Position numbers and translations under genes: made by a program. A model generated the notes under the pieces. The model searched no databases. It saw only the letters and a list, made by a program, of their open reading frames with translations, and was not told where the DNA came from. DNA of 64,000 bases from Thalassobaculum litoreum DSM 18839. Lineage in GTDB: Bacteria > Pseudomonadota > Alphaproteobacteria > Thalassobaculales > Thalassobaculaceae. Below, one piece after another: positions 7,989 to 17,403 of the stretch; positions within the stretch are counted from its first letter, which is position 1, and every line of letters starts with the position of its first letter. The stretch spans positions 1-64,000 of the forward strand of contig NZ_FNBW01000016.1 in the NCBI RefSeq assembly GCF_900102465.1, read 5' to 3'.

Positions 7989-8794
7989 TGCGCGACGTTC
8001 TGGCGGAGATCTGTGAGCACAAGTGCGGCGAGATCGCCGAGCGCAAGGAACGGCGCTCGCTGGCCGAGCTGGAGGAACTGGCGAAGGCCGCGTCCGAGCC
8101 ACGCGGCTTTGCCAAAGCACTTAAGACCGCGTCCAAGACCGGCTACGGCCTGATCGCCGAGATCAAGAAGGCCTCGCCGTCTAAGGGCCTGATCCGCGAG
8201 GATTTCGATCCGCCCGCCCTCGCCCGCGCCTATGCCGAGGGCGGGGCGACCTGCCTGTCGGTGCTGACCGACGAGAAGTATTTCCAGGGCAAGGACGCCT
8301 ATCTGGAGGCGGCCCGCGCGGCCGTCGACCTGCCGGCCCTGCGCAAGGACTTCATGCTCGATCCCTACCAGATCGTGGAGGCCCGCGCGCTCGGCGCCGA
8401 CTGCATCCTGCTGATCATGGCGGCCCTCGACGACACGCTCGCCGCCGAGTTGGAAAGTGCCGCCAGCGGCCTCGGCATGGACGTGCTGATCGAGGTGCAT
8501 GATTCCGAGGAGATGGAGCGGGCGCTGAAACTGTCCTCGCCGCTGATCGGGGTGAACAACCGCAATCTGAAGACCATGACCACCGACCTCGCCACGGCGG
8601 AGAGTCTGGCCTCCATGGTGCCCAAGGACCACACCCTGATCGCCGAGAGCGGGCTGTTCACGCCGGAGGATCTCGGCCGCATGGCCCGGATCGGCGCGCG
8701 CTGCTTCCTGATCGGCGAGTCGCTGATGCGCCAGGACGACGTGACCGCGGCGACCCGCAAGCTCCTGGCGGATCCCCTTCCCGCCGTCGCCTGA
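7988..8794 (+). CDS. trpC: Indole-3-glycerol-phosphate synthase
   Basis: The 268-residue TIM-barrel enzyme closes the indole ring from CdRP. Diagnostic segments are [15 protein letters not shown] with the catalytic lysine, [42 protein letters not shown] and [14 protein letters not shown]. Length and start match the family. It is translationally coupled to trpD by TGATG and followed 18 bases later by moaC, an order common in Rhodospirillales. No fused TrpF domain is present. Confidence 0.95.
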   Translation: MRDVLAEICEHKCGEIAERKERRSLAELEELAKAASEPRGFAKALKTASKTGYGLIAEIKKASPSKGLIREDFDPPALARAYAEGGATCLSVLTDEKYFQGKDAYLEAARAAVDLPALRKDFMLDPYQIVEARALGADCILLIMAALDDTLAAELESAASGLGMDVLIEVHDSEEMERALKLSSPLIGVNNRNLKTMTTDLATAESLASMVPKDHTLIAESGLFTPEDLGRMARIGARCFLIGESLMRQDDVTAATRKLLADPLPAVA

Positions 8795-8812
8795 ACCCAC
8801 GGGCCAGAGAGA

Positions 8813-9289
8813 ATGAGCGACTTCACGCATTTCGACGCCGCCGGCAAGGCGCATATGGTCGATGTCGGCGGCAAGGAGGAGACCGAGCGGGTCGCCACCG
8901 CCCGCGGCTCGGTCTACGCGTCCGCCGAGACCATCGCCCTGATCCGCGACGGCGGGGTGAAGAAGGGCGACGTGCTGTCGGTCGCCCGGCTCGCCGGCAT
9001 CATGGGGGCCAAGCGTACTCCGGACCTGATCCCGCTGTGCCATCCGCTGGCGCTGACCTCGGTGAAGGTGGCGCTCACCATCGACGAGGCCCGCGACGCG
9101 GTGGACATCGAGGCGACCTGCAAGCTGAAGGGCCGCACCGGCGTGGAGATGGAGGCGCTGACCGCTGTCTCGGTCGCCGCGCTCACCGTCTACGACATGG
9201 CCAAGGCCGTGGATAAGGCGATGCGGATCGGCGATATCCGGCTGGTGGCCAAGTCCGGCGGCAAATCCGGAGACTACAGGGGTGAGTGA
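8813..9289 (+). CDS. moaC: Cyclic pyranopterin monophosphate synthase
   Basis: MoaC makes cyclic pyranopterin monophosphate from the MoaA product in the first stage of molybdenum cofactor synthesis. The 158-residue protein has the family signature [15 protein letters not shown], the [20 protein letters not shown] segment and the terminal [11 protein letters not shown]. The ATG at 8813 follows an AGAGAGA purine tract. It overlaps moeA by 8 bases, so these two Mo-cofactor genes form a unit inside the trp-lexA cluster. Confidence 0.95.
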   Translation: MSDFTHFDAAGKAHMVDVGGKEETERVATARGSVYASAETIALIRDGGVKKGDVLSVARLAGIMGAKRTPDLIPLCHPLALTSVKVALTIDEARDAVDIEATCKLKGRTGVEMEALTAVSVAALTVYDMAKAVDKAMRIGDIRLVAKSGGKSGDYRGE

Positions 9290-10535
9290 CGACCTGCTGC
9301 CGGTATCCGACGCGCTGGCCCGCATCCTGTCGGCGATGAGTCCGATGCCGGCGGAGACCGTGGCGCTGACCGAGGCGCTGGGCCGGGTCACCGCCGATCC
9401 GATCACCGCCCGACGCACCCAGCCGCCGGTCGCCGTCTCCGCCATGGACGGCTATGCGGTGCGCGCCCAGGACGTGGCCAGCGTGCCGGCAACCCTCAAG
9501 CGCATCGGGGCCGCGCCGGCCGGCGGTCTGTTCGAGGGCACGGTCGGGCCCGGCGAGTGCGTGCGCATCTTCACCGGCGGCCCGGTGCCGGACGGGGCCG
9601 ACGCCATCGTCATCCAGGAGGATGTCGACGCCGACAGCGAGGAGGACGGAGCCACCGTCACCGTGCGCGAGGGAGCGGCCGCCGGAACCTATATCCGCCC
9701 GGCCGGGCTCGACTTCCACGAGGGCGATCTCGGCATCGCCGCCGGACGACGCCTGAGCGCCCGCGATATTGGCCTGGCGGCGACCATGAACGTGCCGTGG
9801 ATTTCGGTGCGCCGGAAACCGCGCGTCGCGATTCTGTCCACCGGCGACGAAATCGTGCGTCCGGGCGAGCTGACCGATCCGATGCGGATCGTCTCCTCCA
9901 ATGCCTATGCGCTTGCGGCTGTGGTCCGGGCGGTCGGCGGCGAGCCAGTCGATCTGGGCATCGCCCCGGACGACGAGGGTGCGCTGCGACGCCTGGCGGC
10001 CGGTGCGCGGGGCGCCGACATGCTGGTCACCACCGGCGGTGCCTCGGTCGGCCGCCACGACCTTGTGCAGAAAGCCCTGCGCGACACGGAGTTCGGCGCC
10101 GACGCCCTGGAGGTCGGCTTCTGGAAGATCGCCATGCGGCCGGGCAAGCCGCTGATCTTCGGCCGTTTCGCCGGGGTGCCGATGCTGGGACTGCCCGGGA
10201 ATCCGGTGTCCACGGTGGTCTGCGCCACCGTGTTCCTGCGTCCGGCCCTGGAGACCATGCTGGGCCTGGAGACGGTCGGGGGCCAAGAGGAACAGGCGGT
10301 TCTCGCCGTCGATCTAAAGGAGAACGACAGACGTCAGGACTACGTCCGCGCCACCTGGGAGATGGGAGACGACGGTCGCCGCCATGTACGCCCATTCCCG
10401 CGCCAGGACAGTTCGATGATGTCGCGCCTCGCTGCCGCCGATTGCTTGATCGTCCGGCCGGCGCACGACCCGAGTCGCAAGGCCGGCGACACCGTGCGCG
10501 TGCTCTGCCTCGCCGGCGACTTCCTGTCTATTTAA
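9282..10535 (+). CDS. moeA: Molybdopterin molybdotransferase
   Basis: MoeA inserts molybdate into adenylated molybdopterin. The 417-residue protein has the canonical layout: N-terminal [19 protein letters not shown] with SAMDGYAV, the [17 protein letters not shown] loop, the molybdopterin-binding [15 protein letters not shown] and [12 protein letters not shown], and [17 protein letters not shown]. The start is a GTG at 9282 inside the end of moaC (8-base overlap), with the ribosome-binding site in moaC coding sequence. The high-affinity molybdopterin site and subdomain IV appear complete. Confidence 0.95.
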   Translation: MSDDLLPVSDALARILSAMSPMPAETVALTEALGRVTADPITARRTQPPVAVSAMDGYAVRAQDVASVPATLKRIGAAPAGGLFEGTVGPGECVRIFTGGPVPDGADAIVIQEDVDADSEEDGATVTVREGAAAGTYIRPAGLDFHEGDLGIAAGRRLSARDIGLAATMNVPWISVRRKPRVAILSTGDEIVRPGELTDPMRIVSSNAYALAAVVRAVGGEPVDLGIAPDDEGALRRLAAGARGADMLVTTGGASVGRHDLVQKALRDTEFGADALEVGFWKIAMRPGKPLIFGRFAGVPMLGLPGNPVSTVVCATVFLRPALETMLGLETVGGQEEQAVLAVDLKENDRRQDYVRATWEMGDDGRRHVRPFPRQDSSMMSRLAAADCLIVRPAHDPSRKAGDTVRVLCLAGDFLSI

Positions 10536-10564
10536 GCGAGTCGCGCCGGATACTGTCCCCCGAC

Positions 10565-10573
10565 TTATCCACA
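10565..10573 (+). promoter_or_regulatory. Perfect DnaA-box sequence upstream of the lexA promoter
   Basis: TTATCCACA at 10565-10573 matches the strong DnaA-box consensus exactly and lies 4 bases before the proposed lexA -35 element. A single 9-mer can occur by chance; it is listed because of its position in a short intergenic promoter region of a GC-rich genome. Confidence 0.35.
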
Positions 10574-10577
10574 GGCC

Positions 10578-10629
10578 TTGACCTGCCGGCGGATCAAAAG
10601 TAGAACATCGGTGTTTGTACCATGTTTGT
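10578..10629 (+). promoter_or_regulatory. lexA promoter with LexA-box-like direct repeat
   Basis: TTGACC (10578-10583) and TAGAAC (10601-10606) are separated by 17 bases, a plausible sigma-70 promoter. The predicted start of transcription falls in TGTTTGT-N4-TGTTTGT (10612-10629), a direct repeat with an 11-base period. Alphaproteobacterial LexA binds GTTC-N7-GTTC, which has the same period; here the half-sites read GTTT. Autorepression of lexA is the expected role; the site assignment is inference. Confidence 0.5.
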
Positions 10630-10687
10630 TCGCTCAGGCGCAGGCTTCCCAGCCGGGCGCGGTGGCGGCGGAAAGTCGAGGGACCCG

Positions 10688-11404
10688 ATGCTCACCCGCA
10701 AGCAGCACGAACTGCTGATGTTCATCCACAAGCGGCTGGAGGAAGGCGGGGTCTCCCCCTCGTTCGACGAAATGAAGGAAGCGCTGAACCTCAAGTCGAA
10801 GTCCGGCATTCACCGGCTGATCACGGCTCTGGAGGAACGCGGCTTCATCCGACGACTGCCCCATCGGGCGCGGGCACTGGAAGTGCTGAAACTGCCCGAG
10901 GTGGCGGGAGCTGCGACCGCTGCCGAGCCGTCACCGGCGATCCGCGGCTTCGCCCCCAACGTAATCCCCGGCAATTTTCCGATGCGCAGCGGCGGCCGCG
11001 AGCAGCCGTCCGACAGCGACGGCGGGTTCGAACTGCCGCTCTACGGCCGGATCGCCGCCGGTACCGCGATCGAGGCGATCAGCGACCCGACAAGCACGGT
11101 GTCGGTCCCGCTCTCCATGGTGGCGGGCGGCGAGCACTACGCCCTGGAGATCGCCGGTGATTCGATGATCGAGGACGGCATCTTCGACGGCGACACGGTG
11201 ATCATCCGGCGCTGCGACACCGCGGAGAACGGGTCCATCGTCGTCGCCCTGATCGACGAGCGGGAGGCCACCCTCAAGCGCCTGCGCCGCAAGGGCAACT
11301 CGGTCGCGCTGGAACCGGCGAATGCGGCATACAAGATCCAGATCTTCGGTCCGGACCGCGTACGTATCCAGGGACGTCTGGTCGGACTGATCCGCAATTA
11401 CTGA
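10688..11404 (+). CDS. lexA: SOS repressor LexA
   Basis: LexA represses the SOS regulon until RecA filaments stimulate its self-cleavage. The 238-residue protein begins [20 protein letters not shown], has the winged helix with [20 protein letters not shown], a linker, the scissile Ala-Gly in [11 protein letters not shown], the nucleophile serine in [15 protein letters not shown] and the catalytic lysine in the [11 protein letters not shown] segment. ATG 10688 is chosen because the family starts with MLTRKQ; an upstream ATG at 10622 would run through the proposed operator. The alphaproteobacterial insert between DNA-binding and protease domains is present. Confidence 0.95.
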   Translation: MLTRKQHELLMFIHKRLEEGGVSPSFDEMKEALNLKSKSGIHRLITALEERGFIRRLPHRARALEVLKLPEVAGAATAAEPSPAIRGFAPNVIPGNFPMRSGGREQPSDSDGGFELPLYGRIAAGTAIEAISDPTSTVSVPLSMVAGGEHYALEIAGDSMIEDGIFDGDTVIIRRCDTAENGSIVVALIDEREATLKRLRRKGNSVALEPANAAYKIQIFGPDRVRIQGRLVGLIRNY

Positions 11405-11415
11405 TATAAATGGAG

Positions 11416-11446
11416 GCGGATCTGCCCGAACACCGGGCGGATCCGC
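11416..11446 (+). terminator. Hairpin downstream of lexA
   Basis: GCGGATCTGCCCG pairs with CGGGCGGATCCGC across a 5-base loop with a single wobble. It lies 12 bases after the lexA stop and between convergent genes. No T-run follows on either strand, so it may be a termination aid or 3' stabiliser rather than a classical intrinsic terminator. Confidence 0.45.
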
Positions 11447-11509
11447 TTCGGATGCCTGAGAGAGTGCGCGCCGTCGTGAGCCGGCAGTTCCGCGCCGACC
11501 GCTCGGCGC

Positions 11510-11812
11510 TCAGCCGCCGGAATGCGCGAACAGGTTGCCCCAATCCACGCCCTTGATTTCCTTGACCCGCTTATCCTCCGACCGGCGCTTGTTGCGTTCG
11601 ACATGCGCCTTGTCCATGGCGTTGGACCGGATCTGCTTGCGGTTGGAAAGGGAAATCTGCCCGAAGAGATTGGACGCCCAGCGCTCCCGCGCGGGGTTGT
11701 CGGTGGACGCCGCCTGCTTGATGGCGACATAGGCGAGGTTCTTCTTGCCGACAACCTCGGCCACCGAGTCCGCGAGAATCGCGAACGAGCATTCCCGTAC
11801 CGGCATGCGCAT
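11510..11812 (-). CDS. Conserved-looking small basic protein of unknown function
   Basis: A 100-residue soluble protein that I do not recognise. It has an N-terminal half with RECSFAILADSVAEVVGKKN and AYVAIKQAASTD, and a very basic C-terminal region (AHVERNKRRSEDKRVKEIKG) ending in VDWGNLFAHSGG. Codon use is strongly G/C-ending throughout, as in the flanking genes, which supports real coding. The ATG at 11812 has a GGGGAG Shine-Dalgarno 5 bases upstream; a GTG at 11839 would extend it by 9 residues but has none. It is convergent with lexA and lies downstream of comEC on the same strand, with an AT-richer 200-base leader. The basic tail suggests nucleic-acid contact, which is a guess. Confidence 0.7.
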   Translation of the reverse strand: MRMPVRECSFAILADSVAEVVGKKNLAYVAIKQAASTDNPARERWASNLFGQISLSNRKQIRSNAMDKAHVERNKRRSEDKRVKEIKGVDWGNLFAHSGG

Positions 11813-11923
11813 CACGACTCCCCAATCTTCCCCAGGCACAACTTATATATTGGATTTAATCGATATTGCCGCACCGAAACAGTGAAAAGTTTTATCCCTT
11901 TGTCGCGAAACTCTAATCCTAGA

Positions 11924-11949
11924 ACCGATCGTTCGGTGACGGTATCACC
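11924..11949 (-). promoter_or_regulatory. Two overlapping, mutually exclusive small hairpins in a leader region
   Basis: ACCGA-TCGT-TCGGT (11924-11937) and GGTGA-CGGTA-TCACC (11935-11949) share bases, so only one can form at a time. They lie in the AT-richer gap 11813-12015 ahead of the minus-strand unknown gene. The gap otherwise holds no gene. The role is unknown; the stems are only 5 bp. Confidence 0.3.
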
Positions 11950-12015
11950 TCGTGATCGCGTCGGCGTGCGTTACTCTCCCCTATCTTATTGTCTCTAAAC
12001 GTTGATCAGCGGCAT

Positions 12016-14319
12016 TCACTCCTTGGAGACCGGGGGCCGGAACTGGGTCGGCGCCGGGACCCAGGGGCGGATCCCCCGACGGCCGCGCACGGACTCCATC
12101 CGCGGCCCGTCGCGCCCGAGCCAGAAAGCGTGCGCCCCGTCGCGCCGCAGGTCCGGGCTGTGCACCAGCAGGCGCGGACGCGAGCACGGTGTGCGGACGC
12201 GCACGACCGCGACCAGCACGTCGGCGGCCGCGCAATCCTCAAGCGCCGCCTCGTGGCTGGCGGCCAGCGACAGCAGCAGGCCGTTGCGCCGCAGGGTACA
12301 GCCCAGATCGTCGCAGGCCAGCGCGCCTGACGGCCCCTCCGCCTGCCCGTCCCAGGCCGTCACCGTCACCGCGTCCTCCACGCCCCACCGTCGGGCCCAG
12401 ACCGAGCGGGTGAACCGGTTGCCCCGGGTGGTCGACACCACCCACGCCCCCTCCCCGCCGCCGGCCGCCGCCACCGCGCTGAGCTGTCCGTCGGCCGAGA
12501 TCAGCACGTCCGGCGGCGCCACGGTGAGCCACAGCAGGCCGCCGGCGGCCATCGGCACCAGGCCGAGCCAGCGCAGGCGCGTGCGCCAGATCGCCAGCCA
12601 GCATCCCCCGAGGGAGACGGCCGCCAGACCGGCGACCGGCTGCGGATAGACGCCGGCGGCGGGCCCGGTCCAGTCGACCACCCGGGCGGCTACGGCCAGG
12701 GTCGCGTCGATCCCCAGCCCCATGGCCGCCAGCGCCCAGCCCTCCAGACCCAGCGGCATGGACAGAAGCGCGACGATGCCCGCCGGCATGGTCACGAAGG
12801 CCGTCAGCGGCACGGCCAGCATGTTGGCGAGAATGCCGCCCAGGGCGATCGCCTGGAAATGGAAGGTGACGAACGGCGCGGTCGCCAGGGTCGCGACAAT
12901 GGAGGTCACCGCCACGCCGGCGAAATACCGCACCACCCGAACCAGCCAGCCGCCGAGACCGCCTCCCAGTCGGCCTCCATACCGTCGCAAGGTCTCATGC
13001 GCCGCGACCAGCGCGACCACCGCGGCGAAGGAAAGCTGGAAGCTGGCGCCGGTCAGCACGTCCGGCCGCAACGCCATCACGGTGAAGGCCGCCAGCGCCA
13101 CCAGCCGCAGGCTCACCGCCTCGCGATCGACCAGCACCGCCGACAGCACCACCGCCGCCATGAGAAACGCCCGCTGGGTCGGCACCGGGGCCCCGGCCAG
13201 CACCAGATAGGCGGCACTGCCCGCCAGTGCCACGCAGGCGGCGATCTTCTTCACCGGACGGCGCAGGGCCACACCCGGGATCAGGCACAGGGCGAGGCGC
13301 ACACCGGCAAACAGGGTCCCCGCCACCAGCCCCATATGCAGGCCGGAGATCGCCAGCAGGTGCGCCAGCCCCGAATCCCGGAACGCCGCCTGGGTCGCGT
13401 CGTCCAGTCCGGCCCGCTCGCCGACGATCAGCGCGGCCGCCACGGCGCCTGTCGGCCCTGGAAGCGCCACGGCCAGCCGTCCGGCGATCCGCGCCCGCAG
13501 GGCCGCCACCGCGAGGGAGAAGCCTCCCACCGACCCGGCCTCGAGCAGCACGGGCTGCCCGACCGTGAAGCCGACCGCCCCCAGCCCGTCGAAGAAGGCG
13601 CTGCGCTGGAAGTCGAAGCCGCCCGGCACGGACGGTTGCGGCGGCGGGGTCAGGCGGGCGCGCAGACGCACCCGGTCGCCGATCGCGGGGGCGACGTCCC
13701 GCGACCGGCTCACCACCCGCACCCGATACGGCGCGGTACCGCGCCCGCCGACGATCCGGACCTCCGCCAGGGTCAGGCGGATGTCGTCCGGCCGATGCTC
13801 CACCCGCTCCACCACCCCATCCAGATCGGCCCATATCGGCTCGGTCAGCAGCACCGTGTCCGTGGCGGCGGTCCGCAGCAGCGCCGCCGAACCGCCCAGC
13901 GCGACGAACAGCAGGACCAACAGGGTACAGAACACCCCCTCCCGTTCCCGCACCGACCAGGCCGCCAGTGCCAGAACCGGCGGCGGGATCAGCGCGGCGG
14001 CGAGGGGCGGCTCCGACGGCAGGCCGAAATACAGGCCGATCCCGCCGGCGAAGGCGACCGGCAGCCAGAGCGGCCAGCGTGCCCGGTCCTGCGCCAGGGC
14101 GCGCCTGAACCCGGCGAGTACCGCCCACCGGCCCCGAGCGCGTCCGGCGGCGGGGAGCGCGATGGTGACCGTCGGAGCCCCGGTCGCCGCCTGCTGAGGC
14201 CGCGACGGGTGGCGCGATGGTCGCGCCTCGCGCGCGCCTGTGCTAGACACCGGGCCCACTTTCCGGCGCAAAGCGCCGGCAGGTCCGCCGCTGAGGCTCC
14301 CGTTCAACCGCTCGCGCAT
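12016..14319 (-). CDS. comEC: ComEC/Rec2-family competence membrane protein
   Basis: The protein (up to 767 residues) has the ComEC layout: an N-terminal pair of membrane segments (about residues 85-140), an OB-like DUF4131 region, the competence domain with [21 protein letters not shown] and [17 protein letters not shown], and a C-terminal region that resembles a reduced metallo-beta-lactamase domain. It would form the inner-membrane channel for single-stranded DNA uptake. The C-terminal part lacks an obvious HxHxDH motif, so nuclease function is doubtful. The ATG at 14319 lies only 14 bases from divergent gltX; GTG codons near 14260 or 14250 would leave a more normal promoter space, so the start is uncertain. 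Placement between lexA and gltX is typical of this lineage. Confidence 0.85.
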   Translation of the reverse strand: MRERLNGSLSGGPAGALRRKVGPVSSTGAREARPSRHPSRPQQAATGAPTVTIALPAAGRARGRWAVLAGFRRALAQDRARWPLWLPVAFAGGIGLYFGLPSEPPLAAALIPPPVLALAAWSVREREGVFCTLLVLLFVALGGSAALLRTAATDTVLLTEPIWADLDGVVERVEHRPDDIRLTLAEVRIVGGRGTAPYRVRVVSRSRDVAPAIGDRVRLRARLTPPPQPSVPGGFDFQRSAFFDGLGAVGFTVGQPVLLEAGSVGGFSLAVAALRARIAGRLAVALPGPTGAVAAALIVGERAGLDDATQAAFRDSGLAHLLAISGLHMGLVAGTLFAGVRLALCLIPGVALRRPVKKIAACVALAGSAAYLVLAGAPVPTQRAFLMAAVVLSAVLVDREAVSLRLVALAAFTVMALRPDVLTGASFQLSFAAVVALVAAHETLRRYGGRLGGGLGGWLVRVVRYFAGVAVTSIVATLATAPFVTFHFQAIALGGILANMLAVPLTAFVTMPAGIVALLSMPLGLEGWALAAMGLGIDATLAVAARVVDWTGPAAGVYPQPVAGLAAVSLGGCWLAIWRTRLRWLGLVPMAAGGLLWLTVAPPDVLISADGQLSAVAAAGGGEGAWVVSTTRGNRFTRSVWARRWGVEDAVTVTAWDGQAEGPSGALACDDLGCTLRRNGLLLSLAASHEAALEDCAAADVLVAVVRVRTPCSRPRLLVHSPDLRRDGAHAFWLGRDGPRMESVRGRRGIRPWVPAPTQFRPPVSKE
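14263..14279 (+). promoter_or_regulatory. Perfect 7-bp hairpin between comEC and gltX starts
   Basis: CCGGCGC and GCGCCGG are separated by AAA. The hairpin lies about 55 bases before gltX, in what would be its 5' leader or the divergent promoter region. No function can be assigned. Confidence 0.3.
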
Positions 14320-14333
14320 GCGAAAGGCTTTCC

Positions 14334-15746
14334 ATGTCGGTCGTCACCCGCTTCGCCCCCTCGCCCACCGGGTTCCTGCATATCGGCGGCGCGCGCACGG
14401 CGTTGTTCAACTGGCTGTTCGCGCGCCATCACGGCGGGCGCTACCTGTTGCGTATCGAAGACACAGACCGCAAACGCTCCACGCCCGAGGCGGTGGACGC
14501 GATCCTGGACGGGCTGGACTGGCTCGGTCTCGGCGGTGACGAGGCGCCGGTGTTCCAGCTCTCCCGCATCGAGCGCCACACCGAAGTCGCCCATAAGCTC
14601 CTGGAGATCGGCCAGGCGTATCGCTGCTACTGCTCCACCGAAGAACTGGAGCAGATGCGCGAGAAGGCCCGGGCGGAGGGCCGTCAGCCGCGTTACGACG
14701 GCACCTGGCGCGACCGCGATCCGTCGGAGGCGCCGGCGGGCGTGAAGCCGGTGATCCGTATCAAGGCGCCCCAGGACGGCGAGACGACACTGGTCGACGC
14801 GGTGCAGGGCTCGGTCACCGTGCCGAACGCCCAGCTCGACGACATGATCATCCTGCGGGCCGACGGCACGCCGACCTACATGCATTCGGTGGTGGTGGAC
14901 GATCACGACATGGGCATCACCCATGTGATCCGCGGCGACGACCACCTGAACAACGCCTTCCGCCAGGCGGTGATCTACCGGGCGATGGGTTGGGACGTGC
15001 CGGTCTTCGCCCATATCCCGCTGATCCACGGCCCCGACGGCGCCAAGTTGTCGAAGCGCCACGGCGCCCTCGGCGTCGACGCCTATCGCGACATGGGCTA
15101 CCTGCCCGAGGCGGTGAACAACTATCTGCTGCGTCTGGGCTGGGCCCATGGCGACGAGGAGATCGTGCCGCGGGACAAGGCGATCGAGCTGTTCGACCTG
15201 GACGGCGTCGGTCGGTCGGCCGCGCGCTTCGACTTCGCCAAGCTGGAAAACCTGAACGGCCACTATATCCGCGAGGCCGACAACGACCGGCTGGCCGAGC
15301 TGGTGCTGGCGCGCCTGCGCGCCGAGCCGGACGGGTTGGATCTGACCGCGGAGACCGAGAGCCGCATTCGCGGGGGCATGGAAGGGCTGAAGGCCCGCGC
15401 CCGCACGATCAAGGAGCTGGCGGACAATGCGCGGTTCTACGCCGCCACCCTGCCGCTAAGCTTTGACGAAAAAGCAAACAAGCTGCTCGACGACGACGGC
15501 AGGCGTGTGCTGTCGGGGCTTGCGGAAAAACTCCGTGGGCTTAATTCTTTCCAGGAGGGGGACGTTGAGCAGGCAGTGCGCTCCTTTGCTGAGGCTCAGG
15601 AACTGAAGCTCGGCAAAGCCGCGCAACCCTTGCGCGCCGCCCTTACTGGATCGACCACATCGCCGGGCATTTTCGAGGTCCTGGCGATTCTTGGCAAAGA
15701 CGAGTCGCTGAGGCGCATCGACGCCGTTTGCGGCACTGCACACTAG
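14334..15746 (+). CDS. gltX: Glutamyl-tRNA synthetase
   Basis: This class-I synthetase (470 residues) charges tRNA-Glu, and often tRNA-Gln where GatCAB is used. It has [20 protein letters not shown] with the HIGH-type motif [15 protein letters not shown], and the KMSKS-type motif [13 protein letters not shown]. The 5' three quarters use almost only G/C-ending codons, whereas the last 96 codons (from 15456) contain many A/T-ending codons, a sharp break at the start of the anticodon-binding domain that suggests recombination. Alphaproteobacteria often carry two GltX proteins; which type this is cannot be told from the window. Confidence 0.95.
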   Translation: MSVVTRFAPSPTGFLHIGGARTALFNWLFARHHGGRYLLRIEDTDRKRSTPEAVDAILDGLDWLGLGGDEAPVFQLSRIERHTEVAHKLLEIGQAYRCYCSTEELEQMREKARAEGRQPRYDGTWRDRDPSEAPAGVKPVIRIKAPQDGETTLVDAVQGSVTVPNAQLDDMIILRADGTPTYMHSVVVDDHDMGITHVIRGDDHLNNAFRQAVIYRAMGWDVPVFAHIPLIHGPDGAKLSKRHGALGVDAYRDMGYLPEAVNNYLLRLGWAHGDEEIVPRDKAIELFDLDGVGRSAARFDFAKLENLNGHYIREADNDRLAELVLARLRAEPDGLDLTAETESRIRGGMEGLKARARTIKELADNARFYAATLPLSFDEKANKLLDDDGRRVLSGLAEKLRGLNSFQEGDVEQAVRSFAEAQELKLGKAAQPLRAALTGSTTSPGIFEVLAILGKDESLRRIDAVCGTAH

Positions 15747-15760
15747 CGGATAGTATCCGC
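15746..15760 (+). promoter_or_regulatory. 15-base perfect palindrome between gltX and gltA
   Basis: GCGGATA-G-TATCCGC is perfectly symmetrical about a central base and begins at the last base of the gltX stop codon, 61 bases ahead of gltA. It could be an operator for gltA or a hairpin at the gltX 3' end. No T-run follows. Confidence 0.4.
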
Positions 15761-15821
15761 GCGCCGCTGCGCGTTCATCCTGGCCAACCGGGAGCGCGGC
15801 TTCGAAACAGGGGACTAAAAG

Positions 15822-17126
15822 ATGAGCCAGAGCAATACCGGCACGTTCACCCTCACCGATAACGCGTCCGGCGAAAGCTACGAGCTTCCCGTGATTCCGG
15901 GCACCTTGGGCCCGAGCGTCATCGACGTGCGCAAGCTGTATGCGCAGACCGGGCATTTCACCTACGACCCGGGCTTCACCTCCACCGGTTCCTGTGAGTC
16001 GGGCCTGACCTATATCGACGGCGATGTGGGCCAGTTGCTGCACCGCGGCTACTCGATCGAGGATCTGGCCGAGAAGTCCGACTTCATGGAAGTCTGCCAT
16101 CTGCTTCTGAACGGCGAGCTGCCGACGCCGAAGGAGAAGGAGAAGTTCGTCCATGACGTGACGTATCACACGATGCTGCACGAGCAGCTGGCGAACTTCT
16201 ACCGAGGCTTCCGGCGGGACGCCCACCCGATGGCGATCATGTGCGGCGTCGTCGGCGGTCTGTCTGCGTTCTACCACGACAGCACCGACATCCACGACGA
16301 GCACCAGCGGATGGTCGCGTCGTTCCGCCTGATCGCCAAGATGCCGACGATCGCGGCCATGGCCTACAAGTACTCGGTCGGCCAGCCGTTCAACTACCCG
16401 CGCAACGACCTCTCCTACGCCGAGAACTTCCTGTACATGATGTTCGCGGTGCCGGCCGAGGAATACGTGATCAGCCCGACCGTGGCCCGCGCCATGGACC
16501 GGATCTTCATCCTGCACGCCGACCACGAGCAGAACGCGTCGACCTCGACCGTCCGCCTGGCCGGCTCCTCGGGCGCCAATCCGTTCGCCTGCATCGCCGC
16601 GGGCGTCGCCTCGCTGTGGGGACCGGCCCATGGCGGTGCCAACGAGGCCGTGCTGAACATGCTTCAGCAGATCGGCCATAAGGATAACATCCCCGAGTTC
16701 ATCGAGCGCGCCAAGGACAAGGACGATCCGTTCCGCCTGATGGGCTTCGGCCACCGGGTCTACAAGAACTACGACCCGCGTGCCAAGGTGATGCAGAAGT
16801 CCTGCCACGAGGTTCTGGAAGAGCTGAACCTGGACGATCCGCTGCTCGAGCTGGCCATGGAGCTGGAGAAGCTCGCCCTCTCCGATCCGTACTTCGTCGA
16901 GAAGAAGCTGTTCCCGAACGTCGACTTCTACTCCGGCATCGTGCTGAAGGCGCTGGGCTTCCCGACCTCCATGTTCACCGTGCTTTTCGCCGTCGCCCGC
17001 ACCGTCGGCTGGGTGGCGCAGTGGAAGGAGATGATCGAGGAGCCGGGCCAGAAGATCGGGCGTCCGCGCCAGCTCTACACCGGCCCGACCGCACGCGACT
17101 ACGTGCCACTGGAGAAGCGCGGCTGA
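15822..17126 (+). CDS. gltA: Citrate synthase (type II, hexameric Gram-negative type)
   Basis: Citrate synthase condenses acetyl-CoA with oxaloacetate to start the TCA cycle. The 434-residue protein shows the Gram-negative type-II architecture: an N-terminal beta-rich domain, [25 protein letters not shown], the catalytic histidine segment [16 protein letters not shown], and [16 protein letters not shown] with the active-site histidine and arginine, then the catalytic aspartate in [14 protein letters not shown]. The ATG is preceded by a GGGGACTAAAAG ribosome-binding region. Type-II enzymes are commonly NADH-sensitive. A strong intrinsic terminator follows at 17154. Confidence 0.96.
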   Translation: MSQSNTGTFTLTDNASGESYELPVIPGTLGPSVIDVRKLYAQTGHFTYDPGFTSTGSCESGLTYIDGDVGQLLHRGYSIEDLAEKSDFMEVCHLLLNGELPTPKEKEKFVHDVTYHTMLHEQLANFYRGFRRDAHPMAIMCGVVGGLSAFYHDSTDIHDEHQRMVASFRLIAKMPTIAAMAYKYSVGQPFNYPRNDLSYAENFLYMMFAVPAEEYVISPTVARAMDRIFILHADHEQNASTSTVRLAGSSGANPFACIAAGVASLWGPAHGGANEAVLNMLQQIGHKDNIPEFIERAKDKDDPFRLMGFGHRVYKNYDPRAKVMQKSCHEVLEELNLDDPLLELAMELEKLALSDPYFVEKKLFPNVDFYSGIVLKALGFPTSMFTVLFAVARTVGWVAQWKEMIEEPGQKIGRPRQLYTGPTARDYVPLEKRG

Positions 17127-17153
17127 GGACTTCCGCCTCGCCGGAACGACTGC

Positions 17154-17182
17154 AAAGGGCGGCCTCCGGGCCGCCCTTTCTC
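17154..17182 (+). terminator. Intrinsic terminator after gltA
   Basis: AAAGGGCGGCC and GGCCGCCCTTT form an 11-bp perfect stem with a TCCG loop, ending in CTTTCTCG. It lies 27 bases after the gltA stop and has the A-run/T-run flanks of a bidirectional terminator. Confidence 0.85.
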
Positions 17183-17213
17183 GTTGGGGGTTTCGCTGCC
17201 CACCCTCTCCTCA

Positions 17214-17324
17214 TTCCCCGGCCCTGTGCCGGGACGAGCCCGCCGGACGCGTCGTCCGCCGGCGATCTGTCTCAGGGCGCCCGTCCAAGCACCACCGCTG
17301 GCCCCGGCACAGGGCCGGGGAGTG
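17214..17324. repeat. REP/BIME-like intergenic repeat, copy 2
   Basis: The converging gap between gltA and lpxB contains TTCCCCGGCCCTGTGCCGGG followed by ACGAG (17214-17238) and, inverted, CCCCGGCACAGGGCCGGGGA followed by GTG (17302-17324). The two hairpin modules are related to copies 1 and 3 but are in opposite orientation, giving a large inverted pair. Confidence 0.6.
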
Positions 17325-17403
17325 TGGGCGGGTGGAGGCAGGGAAGAAAATCAAGCTCCGGCATCGCGGAGCGCAGCGGACGGGTCCGGAAGCTCGCGGG
17401 TCG

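Noticed and set aside
9207-9215. Second DnaA-box-like sequence, CGTGGATAA, inside moaC
   Set aside because: One mismatch from the consensus complement and within coding DNA; not enough to suggest an origin or cluster.
7235-9445. 736-codon open frame opposite trpD-trpC-moaC
   Set aside because: Antisense shadow; it crosses three well-defined genes and lacks a recognisable fold.
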